Assembly: GCF_038967635.1 (NCBI RefSeq) | Contig: NZ_CP152413.1 | Location: forward strand, 6,576,001 to 6,640,000 | DNA: 64,000 nt | Direction of reading: 5' to 3' | Origin: Bradyrhizobium sp. B124 | Lineage (GTDB): Bacteria; Pseudomonadota; Alphaproteobacteria; Rhizobiales; Xanthobacteraceae | Shown: positions 50,643 to 59,696 of the stretch, piece by piece | How the letters are laid out: each line of letters starts with the position of its first letter | Numbering within the stretch: position 1 is the first letter of the stretch | Position numbers and translations under genes: made by a program | The notes under the pieces: generated by a model | Seen by the model: only the letters and a program-made list of their open reading frames with translations | The model's database searches: none | Told to the model about the DNA's origin: nothing

Positions 50643-51362
50643 ATGACCATTACAAGCGCCCAGCCGTCTCGACGCCTCCCAACGATGACGGCCGCCGGAT
50701 TCAGGCGGGGCCTGGTTGCGGCCTTGCCGTTCCTGCTCAGCAACGGCGCCGCCGGCCTCGTGATGGGACTGACCTACAAGGGGCTTGGGCTGGGGGCGCC
50801 GCACGCGATTCTGTTCAGCCTGCTCGTCTACTCCGCCACCGCCCAGGCGATCACGCTGAGCATGTGGGCAAGCCCACTGCCGGTTGCCGCCATGGTCGTT
50901 GCCTGCATCGCCACCAATTCCCGATACTTACTGATGGGCGCCCATCTGCGCCAGCTGTTTGGCGCGTTCGCCCCCCGGAAGATCCTGCTCAGCCTGTTTC
51001 TGCTCGCGGATGCATCGTGGCTGATGACGAGTTCGGATGCAGACCGCAATGGACCCGACGCCGGCTATCTACTCGGATCGAGCATCCCCATGGCGATCGG
51101 CTGGGTCGGCGGCACTGCACTTGCCTATGCCGCCCCGCTCGCAACCAACGGACCACTGAAGCTCGCCGCCGCACTGCTGCCGACGATGTTCATTGCGACC
51201 CTGCTTCCCAGCCAGTGGAAGAACGCGACGTCGCCGTGGCCGTGGCTGACCTCAGCGGTCGTCGCGCTCCTGGTCAGCCGATTCGTGGATCCCAGCTGGT
51301 CCATGCTGATCGGGGGCGGATGCGGCACCGTCGTCAGCATGATGGAGCGGACCGATGCGTGA
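50643..51362 (+). CDS. azlC: Branched-chain amino acid exporter subunit AzlC
   Basis: A 239-aa membrane protein of the AzlC family: GFRRGLVAALPFLLSNGAAG starts the first helix, with ILFSLLVYSATAQAITLSMW and CIATNSRYLLMGAHLR following. It overlaps azlD by eight bases. Together they export branched-chain amino acids or analogues. The ATG at 50643 is selected since the upstream extension crosses the divergent regulator start. Confidence 0.88.
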   Translation: MTITSAQPSRRLPTMTAAGFRRGLVAALPFLLSNGAAGLVMGLTYKGLGLGAPHAILFSLLVYSATAQAITLSMWASPLPVAAMVVACIATNSRYLLMGAHLRQLFGAFAPRKILLSLFLLADASWLMTSSDADRNGPDAGYLLGSSIPMAIGWVGGTALAYAAPLATNGPLKLAAALLPTMFIATLLPSQWKNATSPWPWLTSAVVALLVSRFVDPSWSMLIGGGCGTVVSMMERTDA

Positions 51363-51669
51363 CCTGATGAAGAACCTGGACGTTCTCGGCGTGATCTTCA
51401 TCCTCGGGCTGACATGCTATGCCATGCGCGCCGGTGGATACGTCCTCGCCGCGTCGATGCGCGACGACGGCATCGCCGCCCGGTTTCTCCGGCTCGCGCC
51501 CGGCAATCTGTTCATCGCATTCATCGTTGGCGGCTGCCTGTCCGGCGGGCTGGCAGGTCTCGTCGGAACGATGGTCGCGCTCGTGACGATGGCCGTCACG
51601 GCGAGGGAATGGGCCGCGTTAGGTGCCGGCTTCGGTGCGGCCTTGGCGGCGTCTACGATCGGGCTGTGA
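51355..51669 (+). CDS. azlD: AzlD-family subunit
   Basis: A 104-aa protein with three or four short helices, including GVIFILGLTCYAMRAGGYVL and LAPGNLFIAFIVGGCLSGGL, the normal size for AzlD. It overlaps azlC by eight bases and forms a complex with it. Confidence 0.87.
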   Translation: MRDLMKNLDVLGVIFILGLTCYAMRAGGYVLAASMRDDGIAARFLRLAPGNLFIAFIVGGCLSGGLAGLVGTMVALVTMAVTAREWAALGAGFGAALAASTIGL

Positions 51670-51678
51670 CGTCAGCGG

Positions 51679-51885
51679 TTACTTCGACGCGATCTTGTCC
51701 CACTGCTCGCGGGTGCGCGTTTTCAGCAGGTTCCAGTCATGGGCTGCAACATCCCAATTCACGATGGTGCGGGTATCCTGCGCCACTTCGCCATTGGCGA
51801 CGCTCGACGTCCGCATCGAATCGTAGACGTAGACGCCGCAAACCAGCAGCAGCGCGCCCAAAATCATGCCGAAAAACGTCCGCAT
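51679..51885 (-). CDS. Small single-pass membrane protein, 68 aa
   Basis: A 68-aa protein with an N-terminal membrane segment (FGMILGALLLVCGVYVYDSM) and a polar tail ending TIVNWDVAAHDWNLLKTRTR and EQWDKIASK. It is convergent with azlD by ten bases and lies downstream of a LysR gene. Similar small inner-membrane proteins are common in Bradyrhizobium; role unknown. Confidence 0.72.
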   Translation of the reverse strand: MRTFFGMILGALLLVCGVYVYDSMRTSSVANGEVAQDTRTIVNWDVAAHDWNLLKTRTREQWDKIASK

Positions 51886-51948
51886 CGCTCAATCCCTCCA
51901 GTGTCGGTGGAATAACGTCGCGAGGTTCGCTGTGGTTCCGGCGATCGA

Positions 51949-52836
51949 TCAACTGCGCGCGAACACCCGCATCACATAGTCGATGAACACGCGCACGCGT
52001 GGCGACAGTTGGCGGTTGCGCGGATAGAGCAGCGATACCGGCACCGACGGCGGCGGGCATTGCTGCAGCACCGGGATCAGCGTGCCGTTGGCGAGGTCGG
52101 TTTCGGCATGGAAACGTGGCACCTGCACGAGGCCGAGGCCGAGCCTGGCGCTTGCGAGATAACTTTCGGGGCCGGTCACCGACATCGGCGCGGGCAACGG
52201 AAATTGTTTGAGCGCGCCGTCGATCACGAACTCCATCGGGCGCAAGCGGCCGGTCGTCAGCGAGCGAATCCCGATCATGCGATGGCCGTCGAGCGCGAGC
52301 GGATCGGTCGGCATGCCGAAGTGCGCAAGGTAGTCCGGCGTGGCGCAGGTCAATCGCTCCAGCATCGTGACCTGCCGCGCGATCATGTCGCTGTCGGGCA
52401 ATTGGCCGAAGCGCAGCACGCAGTCGACGCCTTCGCGGATCAGGTCGACCCAGCGATCGCTCTCGCTCATGTTGATCTCGATATCAGGATATTGGGCGAG
52501 GAAGCCGGGCAGGTTCGGCAGCAGGAAGTGCCGCGCCAAGGTGCCCTGCACTTCGAGCCGCAGCAGCCCCTTCGGCCGCGCGCCGCCGAACGCGCCTTCG
52601 GCGTCTTCGAGGTCGGAGATCAGCGACAGGCAGCGGCGGTAATGCGCCTCGCCGTCGAGCGTCGGGCGGACCGTGCGCGTGGTGCGCTCGAGCAGCCGCA
52701 CGCCGAGCCGCGCCTCCAGCCCCTTCACCGCATCCGTCACCGTCGAGCGCGGCAGGCCAAGATCGTCGGCGGCGAGAGAAAAGCTGCGGCGTTCGACCAC
52801 CCGGGTGAATACGCGCATCGCGTCGAAGCGGTCCAT
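51949..52836 (-). CDS. LysR-family regulator 1
   Basis: A 295-aa LTTR. The winged helix is MDRFDAMRVFTRVVERRSFS through DDLGLPRSTVTDAVKGLE, then the DRWVDLIREGVDCVLRFG effector domain typical of the AaeR/PerR group. It is divergent from two SDR genes across 119 bases, and probably controls them. An imperfect inverted AT-rich stretch (ttattatccggaaaatacg and its mirror aagatgcatgattatccgg) lies just upstream of its start. Confidence 0.88.
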   Translation of the reverse strand: MDRFDAMRVFTRVVERRSFSLAADDLGLPRSTVTDAVKGLEARLGVRLLERTTRTVRPTLDGEAHYRRCLSLISDLEDAEGAFGGARPKGLLRLEVQGTLARHFLLPNLPGFLAQYPDIEINMSESDRWVDLIREGVDCVLRFGQLPDSDMIARQVTMLERLTCATPDYLAHFGMPTDPLALDGHRMIGIRSLTTGRLRPMEFVIDGALKQFPLPAPMSVTGPESYLASARLGLGLVQVPRFHAETDLANGTLIPVLQQCPPPSVPVSLLYPRNRQLSPRVRVFIDYVMRVFARS

Positions 52837-52837
52837 T

Positions 52838-52890
52838 ATTATCCGGAAAATACGAATAGTGATGCCATAAGATGCATGATTATCCGGCTA
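52838..52890. promoter_or_regulatory. LysR/SDR divergent control region
   Basis: The motif attatccgg occurs twice in the same orientation, at 52838-52846 and 52879-52887, with an AT-rich run between them (aaatacgaatagtgatgcc). It lies between the divergent LysR and SDR genes. Repeated half-sites fit LysR recognition, but this is only a visual candidate. Confidence 0.42.
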
Positions 52891-52955
52891 ATGCCAAGGC
52901 CTAGTGTCCTCCCATCGAACGCGGCCTTGGCCGCCAACCTGATGGGAGACTGAAA

Positions 52956-53696
52956 ATGACCAACCAAACCAACAAGGTAGCTCTGGTGACGGGTGCCTCG
53001 CGCGGGATCGGCGCGGCGGTTGCCGAACGCCTCGCCAAGGACGGCTTCACCGTCGTCATCAACTACTCCGGCGATGCCAGGCCCGCCCAGGCGGTGGCCG
53101 ACCGCATCGAGGCCGCCGGCGGCCGGGCGCTGACCGCGAAGGCCGATGTCAGCGACGCCAATGCGGTGCGCGGCCTGTTCGACGCGGCGGAAGCGGCGTT
53201 CGGCGGCGTCGATGTGCTGGTCAACAATGCCGGCATCATGAAGCTCGGCAAGATTGCCGACAGCGACGATGCGGCCTTCGACCAGCAGGTCGCGGTCAAC
53301 CTGAAGGGCAGCTTCAACACCATGCGCGAGGCGGCACGCCGGCTGCGCAACGGCGGACGCATCGTCAATTTCTCGACCAGCGTCGTCGGCACCAAGCTGG
53401 AGACCTACGGCATCTATGTCGCGACCAAGGCCGCGATCGAGTCATTGACCGCGATCCTGTCCAAGGAATTGCGCGGCCGCGGCATCACCGTGAATGCGGT
53501 CGCGCCCGGCCCGACCGCGACCGATCTGTTCCTCAACGGCAAGTCGGACGAACTGATCGATCGCTTCGCCAAGATGGTCCCGCTGGAGCGGCTCGGCACG
53601 CCTGACGACATCGCGAACGCCGTGTCGTTCCTCGTCGGTCCCGACGGCTCCTGGATCAACGGCCAGACCCTGCGCGCCAATGGCGGCCTGGTCTGA
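52956..53696 (+). CDS. Short-chain dehydrogenase/reductase 1
   Basis: A 246-aa classical SDR. The NAD(P) loop TGASRGIGAAVAERL is at about 14-28, NNAG at about 90-93, and the catalytic Ser-Tyr-Lys in FSTSVVGTKLETYGIYVATK (about residues 138-157). A C-terminal family end WINGQTLRANGGLV is present. It is the first gene after a divergent LysR and is followed by a second SDR 56 bases on. The substrate is unknown. Confidence 0.88.
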   Translation: MTNQTNKVALVTGASRGIGAAVAERLAKDGFTVVINYSGDARPAQAVADRIEAAGGRALTAKADVSDANAVRGLFDAAEAAFGGVDVLVNNAGIMKLGKIADSDDAAFDQQVAVNLKGSFNTMREAARRLRNGGRIVNFSTSVVGTKLETYGIYVATKAAIESLTAILSKELRGRGITVNAVAPGPTATDLFLNGKSDELIDRFAKMVPLERLGTPDDIANAVSFLVGPDGSWINGQTLRANGGLV

Positions 53697-53752
53697 CGTC
53701 CCAACACTTCAACCCAGCTCTCATTCAACCCGCCATCACAAGGATACGTGTC

Positions 53753-54652
53753 ATGAAACAGGTCATCGTCATCACCGGCGCTTCCAGCGGCTTCGGCCGC
53801 CTCACCGCCAACGCGCTCGCCAGGGCCGGCCACACCGTCTACGCCTCGATGCGCCACACCACCGGCCGCAACGCCGCCGCGGTCGCCGACATCGAGGAGT
53901 TCGCCCGCGACAACAAGGTCGATCTGCGCTCGCTCGAACTCGACGTCGGCTCGCAGGCGTCGGTCGATAAAGCCATCGCCCAGATCGTCGCCGAGGAGGG
54001 CCGCCTCGACGTCGTCATCCACAATGCCGGCCACATGGTGTTCGGGCCGGCGGAGGCTTTCACGCCCGAGCAGCTTGCCGAGCTCTACGACGTCAACGTG
54101 CTCTCGACCCAGCGCGTCAATCGCGTAGCGCTGCCGCAGCTGCGCAAGCAGGGCAGGGGACTTGTGGTGTGGGTGTCGAGCAGCAGCTCGGCCGGCGGCA
54201 CGCCGCCCTATCTCGCGCCATACTTCGCGGCGAAGGCCGGCATGGATGCGATGGCCGTGATCTATGCCCGCGAGTTGTCACGCTGGGGCATCGAGACCTC
54301 GATCATCGTGCCCGGCGCCTTCACCGGCCGCACCAACCACTTCGCGCATTCCGGCCGTCCCGCCGATCAGGCGCGGGCCGCCGAGTATGAAGCCGGTCCC
54401 TATGCCGGCTTCGGCGACGAGATCATGAAGGCGTTTTCGGCGATCGTGCCCGAGGACGCCGACGCTGGCTCGGTGGCCGATGCGATCGTTGAGGTCGTGG
54501 ACACGCCGTTCGGCAAGCGGCCGTTCCGCGTCCACATCGATCCGACCCAGGACGGTGCCGAGGTCGCCTTCGGCGTGATCGACCGCGTCCGCAACGAGAT
54601 GCTGCACCGGGTCGGCTTCTCCGACCTGCTCAAGCCGCGGGTGAATGAGTAG
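53753..54652 (+). CDS. Short-chain dehydrogenase/reductase 2
   Basis: A 299-aa SDR with the cofactor loop TGASSGFGRLTANALARAG, HNAGHMVFGPAEAFT (variant NAG motif), and the catalytic region SSSSSAGGTPPYLAPYFAAK (Ser then Tyr-x-x-x-Lys). It is longer than the first SDR and of a distinct subgroup. GGATACGTGTC precedes the ATG; no strong ribosome site. The likely target of the same LysR. Confidence 0.87.
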   Translation: MKQVIVITGASSGFGRLTANALARAGHTVYASMRHTTGRNAAAVADIEEFARDNKVDLRSLELDVGSQASVDKAIAQIVAEEGRLDVVIHNAGHMVFGPAEAFTPEQLAELYDVNVLSTQRVNRVALPQLRKQGRGLVVWVSSSSSAGGTPPYLAPYFAAKAGMDAMAVIYARELSRWGIETSIIVPGAFTGRTNHFAHSGRPADQARAAEYEAGPYAGFGDEIMKAFSAIVPEDADAGSVADAIVEVVDTPFGKRPFRVHIDPTQDGAEVAFGVIDRVRNEMLHRVGFSDLLKPRVNE

Positions 54653-54708
54653 TTCGGCACGCGCTCTGTCCACGTCAACGATAAGGATAGTGCCACGCGC
54701 ATCATCCG

Positions 54709-54844
54709 TCCCCGTCATCCTGAGGTGCGAGCCTTGCGGCGCACTTGCGCCGCTGGGCGAGCCTCGAAGGGTGCACGGCCTCGATGCAGCCGCGGGGCCG
54801 TCGACCCTTCGAGACGCGCTTCGCGCTCCTCAGGGTGACGGGGA
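54709..54844. repeat. Dispersed palindromic repeat, family A, copy 4
   Basis: About 136 bp, tccccgtcatcctgaggtgc to cctcagggtgacgggg, with internal cctcgaagg and cccttcgag arms and an extra ttgcggcgcacttgcgccgc hairpin. It lies between the convergent SDR and esterase genes. Confidence 0.85.
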
Positions 54845-54871
54845 GAGAAGTCCCTGTGACGGGGGCATACT

Positions 54872-55954
54872 TCAAGTGCCGTCAGTTCGTTCACCGTTCA
54901 GCCACCGAAAAATCTCCGCATTGATCTCGCGCGGATAGGTGTGGCTGAGATCGTCGATCTCGCGATAGATCACCCTGGCGCCGGCAGCCGACAGCAAGCC
55001 TTGCGTCTGCCGCGCGGTCTGCACCGGGAACATCCAGTCGAGCCGGCCATGGGTGATGAAGATCGGCAAGCCGCGCAGCCGCTCGGCATCGGCCATCTCG
55101 GCCATCAGCGGATGGAAAGTCGCGGCCACCGGCGCCAGATGCGTGAAGCGCGAGGCGCCGTCGAGCCCGCTCACATAGCTGAACGTGCCGCCGTCGCTCA
55201 TGCCGGTCAGCAGCATGCGGGTTTCGTCGATACGCCAGCGCGCGCGCGCCTGGTCGATGATGCGGTTGAGGTTCGGCGTATCGGTGTCGTCGCCCATCAG
55301 CGCCCAGGTCTGGCCGGTTGCAGTCGGCGCCACCAGGATGGCGCCGCGGCTGCGCGCATCGCGCAACCAGCTCCACAGGAAACCGCGGCCGTTGCCGCTG
55401 CCGCCATGCAGCGCCATCACCAGCGGCCAGGTGCGATCAGGCGTGTAATACTCAGGCACATACATCGAGAAGCCGCCGCGGCTGCCCGGTCCGTTGCGCT
55501 CGTGGAAGATGCCGGTGTCGGAGTTGGGCGCCGCCGCGAGCTTCGCCTGCAGGTCGGCGTCCTCGCGCAAGTCGGGCGCGATAAAGAAGCCGCTGACCGG
55601 GGGCAGCTCGGTCAGCGGATAGAGCGCCTCCTGTGCGCGCGGCAGATAGCGCAGCGCGCGGAACACGCTGACCAGATCGCCTTCGCCATTCTGCACCGCG
55701 CGCAGGCCCGCATAGCCGGCCAGTGCCGGTTCGATCGCAGCTTCCAGTGCGGTCTGGATGTGCGCGAATTTCTCCGGCCAATCGGCAAGCCGCGGCCGCA
55801 CCGCCTGCAGGGCCTTCTCGGGCTCGCCCGCGATCTGCATCACGCGATCGAAGTCCGGTGGGTTGAGGTTGCGCGCGACAAAGGACAGCGATTCCAGCGT
55901 CTGCAACAGCGGCGGCAGCACGGCCACGATGTCGTCAACCACGGCCTCGCTCAT
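54872..55954 (-). CDS. Alpha/beta-hydrolase esterase
   Basis: A 360-aa protein. An N-terminal helical part (1-150) precedes an alpha/beta-hydrolase of the phospholipase/carboxylesterase or PHB-depolymerase-like type: oxyanion segment ALHGGSGNG (181-189), nucleophile Ser253 in GMSDGG, an Asp candidate in FITHGRLDWMFP (about 315-326) and His in DLSHTYPRE (about 345). No signal peptide, so cytoplasmic. It precedes a PDZ-protein gene upstream on the same strand by 22 bases. The substrate is unknown. Confidence 0.82.
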   Translation of the reverse strand: MSEAVVDDIVAVLPPLLQTLESLSFVARNLNPPDFDRVMQIAGEPEKALQAVRPRLADWPEKFAHIQTALEAAIEPALAGYAGLRAVQNGEGDLVSVFRALRYLPRAQEALYPLTELPPVSGFFIAPDLREDADLQAKLAAAPNSDTGIFHERNGPGSRGGFSMYVPEYYTPDRTWPLVMALHGGSGNGRGFLWSWLRDARSRGAILVAPTATGQTWALMGDDTDTPNLNRIIDQARARWRIDETRMLLTGMSDGGTFSYVSGLDGASRFTHLAPVAATFHPLMAEMADAERLRGLPIFITHGRLDWMFPVQTARQTQGLLSAAGARVIYREIDDLSHTYPREINAEIFRWLNGERTDGT

Positions 55955-55976
55955 CGTGCTGCCTCTTTTCTGTCTC

Positions 55977-56948
55977 TTAATGCAGCCGCGGCGCCTTCAA
56001 CAGCTTCATGCGGTCGATCGAGGTCAGCGTCACGTCGAAGGTGACGCCCTCGTGGTAGATGGTCAACGGCACGTCGACGCCGGCCGCGCCGAGCGACCAG
56101 AGCTTGCGGTAGAAGCCGGTCTGGCTCGTCACCTTGTCGCCGTCGACCGCGAGGATCACGTCCCCGGTCTTCAATTCGGCGCGCGCCGCCGGTCCCTTGC
56201 TGGCGACGCCGACCACCACGAGGCGGTTGTCGATCTCGGTCGTGTACATGCCGAGCCACGGCCGCGCCGGCCTGTCGACGCGGCCGAATTTGCGCAGGTC
56301 GCCGAGCACCGGATTGAGCAGATCGATCGGCACGATCATGTTGACATGCTCGGCGCGGCCCGAGCGTTCGCGTTCGAGCTGCAGCGAGCCGATGCCGATC
56401 AGCTCGCCGGCATTGTTGATCAGTCCGGTGCCGCCCCAGTTCGGATGCGACGGATAGGTGAAGATCGCCTCGTCGAGCAGATATTCCCAGTAGCCGGCGA
56501 ACTCCTGCTTCGCCGCAATCTGGCTCGCGACCGAGCGCGTGCGGCCGCCGGCGCCGCCGAGTACGACATTGTCGCCGACCTGCGTCGCCGCCGACGAGCC
56601 GATCGGCAGCGGCTTGATGTCGAGTTGTCCCAGCGCCTGCACCAGGCCGAAGCCGGATTCGAAATCGAAGCCGAGTGCGTGGCCCTCGACCGCGCGGCCG
56701 TCGCCGAGATGCAGCCACACCGTGGCGGCTTCGGTGATCAGATAACCGATCGTCAGCACCAGCCCGTCGTCGATCAAGACGCCGTTGCCGGCGCGCTCGG
56801 TGCCGAGCGTCTCAGCGCTGAAGGCGTCAGGCGGAATGATCGAATGCAGCCCGATCACGCTCGTCAGCGCACGATCGAGGTCGTAGCGGTAATCTTCGGG
56901 GCGGGGCTGAAAGGCCGCCGGCACTTTCCATTCGGTGGTGGAGGGCAT
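55977..56948 (-). CDS. Catalytically dead trypsin/PDZ (DegP-like) protein
   Basis: A 323-aa cytoplasmic-looking S1C (HtrA/DegQ) fold with a C-terminal PDZ domain (about 225-323, LKTGDVILAVDGDKVTSQTG). The family catalytic residues are not conserved: the His position reads GYLITEA (Tyr69), the Asp region reads FESGFGLVQ, and the nucleophile loop GNSGG reads NWGGTG (170-175) with no Ser. Thus it is probably a pseudoprotease scaffold. AGGAG lies seven bases before the ATG at 56948. It is co-directional with the esterase gene, 22 bases upstream. Confidence 0.8.
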   Translation of the reverse strand: MPSTTEWKVPAAFQPRPEDYRYDLDRALTSVIGLHSIIPPDAFSAETLGTERAGNGVLIDDGLVLTIGYLITEAATVWLHLGDGRAVEGHALGFDFESGFGLVQALGQLDIKPLPIGSSAATQVGDNVVLGGAGGRTRSVASQIAAKQEFAGYWEYLLDEAIFTYPSHPNWGGTGLINNAGELIGIGSLQLERERSGRAEHVNMIVPIDLLNPVLGDLRKFGRVDRPARPWLGMYTTEIDNRLVVVGVASKGPAARAELKTGDVILAVDGDKVTSQTGFYRKLWSLGAAGVDVPLTIYHEGVTFDVTLTSIDRMKLLKAPRLH

Positions 56949-57092
56949 CAAGGATCTCCTGGCGTGCAGGGCGCTGGAACCTCATGGTAGTCCGAGGTTC
57001 TGCCGGCAGGGAAGATGGAATGATATACCTTGCGCGGCGGCCTGCACAGCTCATCTGGCATGCAGAGCTGCCCCTCGCAAGATGAACTGAAC

Positions 57093-58610
57093 CTAGTCGC
57101 TTTTTGCTGCCGCGCGCGCCGGCATGATGCGGAAGGCGCGATCCTCCTTGATCCACGCGGCGCGCTCGTCGCGCAGCATGGTGCGGCGAACCTTTCCGGA
57201 ATCATCGCGCGGCGCGGTGCCGACCCGCTCGAAACTTTCCGGATGTTTGTAGCGGCTGAGCCGGTCCTTCAGGAAGTCGCCCATGCCGTCGGCGATCTTC
57301 TGCGCATCGGCGCTGTCGGCGAGTTCGAGGATCGCATGCACGCGCTGGCCGAATTCCGGATCGGGCAATCCGACCACGACGCAGGAGCGCACCTCGGGAT
57401 GTTCGCTGACTGCGGCCTCGACCTCGGCCGGATAGATGTTGGCGCCGCCGCGCAGCACCATGTCGGCGAGCCGGTCGCCGAGATAGAGATAGCCTTCCTC
57501 GTCGAGCCGGCCGATATCGCCGAGCGATTCCCAACCATCAGGTCGGCGCTTCGGCGATGCGCCGAGATAGTGATAGGTGGAGCCGGCGCCGTCATTGGGC
57601 AGGAAGTAGATCTCACCGGTCTCGCCCGGCGCGACGTCGTTGCCGTCCTCACCGATGATGCGCAAGCGCGCGGTCTCGCCGATCTTGCCGACCGAGCCCT
57701 TGTGCGCCATCCATTCGACGCCCGAGATCACGCAGGCGCCCTGCCGCTCCGTGCCGCCATAGAGCTCCCAGACCCGCTCCGGCCCGAGCCATTCGATCCA
57801 CTTCTCCTTCAGCCAGGGCGGCATCGGCGCCGCCATATGAAACACGATTTGCAGGCTGGAGACGTCGTAGCGGTTGCGCACCTCCTCGGGCAGCGCCCAG
57901 ATCCGGTGCATCATGGTCGGCACGAAGTTGACCCATTGCACGCGCTCGCGCGCGATCAGCCGCAGCGTCTCCTCGGCGTCGAACTTCACCATGCCGGTCA
58001 GCCGTCCGCCGCCGAACAGCGCCGCGTGCGACAAGATGAACGGCGCGTTGTGATAGAGCGGGCCCGGGTTGAGCACCGACGCATCATGTGGCATGCCGAG
58101 CAGCAGCGGTGTCGTGGTTTCGAGCACTGCGGGGTTGTGATCGAGGATCACCTTCGGCCGCCCGGTCGAGCCGCCGCTCGTCATCGCCTTCCAGTAGCGC
58201 GCGACCGGTGCATCGAGCGGCTCCTCGGAAAATCCTTCCGGCAGGAATTCCACCGGCAGCGAATTCGGCGCATTCCAGTCGGCCTCGCCGCCGACCACCA
58301 GTGACGGTTTCAGGATCTCGAGCACCGCGGCGGCCTCGCCGCGCGGCAGCCGCCATGACAGCGAGGTCGGCGTCGCGCCGCATTTCCACACCGCGAAAGT
58401 GGTCTCGAAGAACGCGTTGCTGTTGGGCAGCCCGATCGCGACGAAGTCGCCGGGCTTTACGCCCTTGGCGGCAAACGCGCGCGCCCGCGCATTGGCGCGG
58501 CGCTCGAGCTCGAGCCAGGTCAGCGTATCGGCGCCGTGACTGATGGCGATCGCGTCGGCGGGCTTGCGTTCGGCATACCAGCGCGGCACGTCGGCGAGGG
58601 GGATCAGCAT
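57093..58610 (-). CDS. AMP-dependent acyl-CoA synthetase (bile-acid-ligase-like)
   Basis: A 505-aa adenylate-forming ligase with the ATP signature TSGGSTGRPKVILDHNP, the ELYGGTERQGACVISG segment, SLGDIGRLDEEGYLYLGDR and the Lys-containing DDSGKVRRTMLRDER end. The YTxGTTG variant with GGSTG places it with the bile-acid/coumarate-type ligases. It lies downstream of a 322-base gap and upstream, on the same strand, of the pseudoprotease gene by 145 bases. The substrate is unknown. Confidence 0.86.
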   Translation of the reverse strand: MLIPLADVPRWYAERKPADAIAISHGADTLTWLELERRANARARAFAAKGVKPGDFVAIGLPNSNAFFETTFAVWKCGATPTSLSWRLPRGEAAAVLEILKPSLVVGGEADWNAPNSLPVEFLPEGFSEEPLDAPVARYWKAMTSGGSTGRPKVILDHNPAVLETTTPLLLGMPHDASVLNPGPLYHNAPFILSHAALFGGGRLTGMVKFDAEETLRLIARERVQWVNFVPTMMHRIWALPEEVRNRYDVSSLQIVFHMAAPMPPWLKEKWIEWLGPERVWELYGGTERQGACVISGVEWMAHKGSVGKIGETARLRIIGEDGNDVAPGETGEIYFLPNDGAGSTYHYLGASPKRRPDGWESLGDIGRLDEEGYLYLGDRLADMVLRGGANIYPAEVEAAVSEHPEVRSCVVVGLPDPEFGQRVHAILELADSADAQKIADGMGDFLKDRLSRYKHPESFERVGTAPRDDSGKVRRTMLRDERAAWIKEDRAFRIMPARAAAKSD

Positions 58611-58933
58611 GGGGCGTTTCCGGAAGACAGAGGCGGCTTGAAGCGCTCTTGTTGCAGGGATGTGGCCAGCGCCACGGCCGCTACTTCACCAACTATGCGG
58701 TCCCCGTGTCAAGCCAACGACTGCCCATGCGGCCGGTATCCCGCTGATGGAGTTGCGGAATCCTCGTTCGATAAAAGCCGGGGCAAGATTCCGGTAAAGT
58801 TCAAGCGATCGCGCTAAGCCGGACTTTACGGGGCGACGGCATTGTGGCCCCTGCGATTGTGTGCCGGGCGCGTCGATCGACGCGCGCGGCCTCCAATGTT
58901 TTTCAAGGACCAATGTCTTCAAGGACGACGACG
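58611..58933. other. Intergenic region between divergent ligase and PilZ genes
   Basis: About 320 bases without a supported gene. A possible small PilZ leader frame (MSSRTTT) starts at 58913. No repeat family, tRNA, or strong inverted repeat was found. Promoters for both genes are expected here. Confidence 0.4.
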
Positions 58934-59251
58934 ATGGCGAGCAATGGAGCACGGATCAAAATCAGTCGCGAGCCGCGGCGCCAGCTCAACAATCGTGCGG
59001 CGTGGATCACGGTGGATGACGGCGTAACCGAGAATGCCTGTGCTGTGGTCGACATCTCGCCCGGCGGCGCCAAGATCACGACCGAGGTCGAGTTCGACGT
59101 GAAGGACCGCCTCGCGCTGACGCTGCTCGCCGATCACGCCAAGCGCTACCCTTGCGAAGTGGTCTGGCGTCGCGGCAAGACCTACGGGCTCAAATTCGTG
59201 ACGGACGCCGAGCCGCACGAACCGGCCGCGGAGCCCGCCGGCGCCATCTAG
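58934..59251 (+). CDS. PilZ domain protein
   Basis: A 105-aa protein with a single PilZ domain: RRQLNNR at 15-21 and DISPGG at 40-45 match the RxxxR and [D/N]xSxxG c-di-GMP motifs, followed by VVWRRGKTYGLKFV. AAGGA is eight bases before the ATG; an upstream ATG at 58913 is possible. It should bind cyclic-di-GMP and alter motility or envelope functions; the partner is not shown. Confidence 0.87.
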   Translation: MASNGARIKISREPRRQLNNRAAWITVDDGVTENACAVVDISPGGAKITTEVEFDVKDRLALTLLADHAKRYPCEVVWRRGKTYGLKFVTDAEPHEPAAEPAGAI

Positions 59252-59260
59252 CACCGCGCC

Positions 59261-59530
59261 TCAGCGTCCCTGCGCGCTATTGACGTTGCCGGTCGTGCTC
59301 ACCGAACCGCCGGGAGCGGCCGGCGCCGCGCTGAAGTTGCCGCCGGAGGACGGTGCATAGCGCTGGCCGCTCTGGGCTGGAAGCGCAGTGCCGCCAACGC
59401 CGTCCGACGAAGCAGCGCGGTCGCCCGGTCTCGGTGGCAGTGGGGAGCCTCCCGTGCTCTGCGCGAAAAGCTGAGCCGGCGCGAGGGTAAGGCCGGCGGC
59501 GAGGATGATGACGAATTTGTTTCTGAACAT
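59261..59530 (-). CDS. Small secreted protein, 89 aa
   Basis: An 89-aa protein starting MFRNKFVIILAAGLTLAPAQ with a cleavable signal ending LFAQ. The mature part is a Gly/Ser/Ala/Pro-rich chain (GGSPLPPRPGDRAAS and SAAPAAPGGSVSTTG), probably disordered. It is convergent with the PilZ gene by nine bases. No family is known. Confidence 0.65.
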   Translation of the reverse strand: MFRNKFVIILAAGLTLAPAQLFAQSTGGSPLPPRPGDRAASSDGVGGTALPAQSGQRYAPSSGGNFSAAPAAPGGSVSTTGNVNSAQGR

Positions 59531-59696
59531 GGGGTTAGTCCGGATGGTGCGGTGAGGCTCGCGCGGTGGCGAGGTCCGCCAAGCCGCTCGATTGCGTCTG
59601 CAATAACGTAAGCGGTGCTGGTCCCGTTCCCAGAGGCTTCCGCCAAATCGCGAAGCAAATATCCGTGTGGTGGATGCGGGCGCCGCGTCGGCTCCG

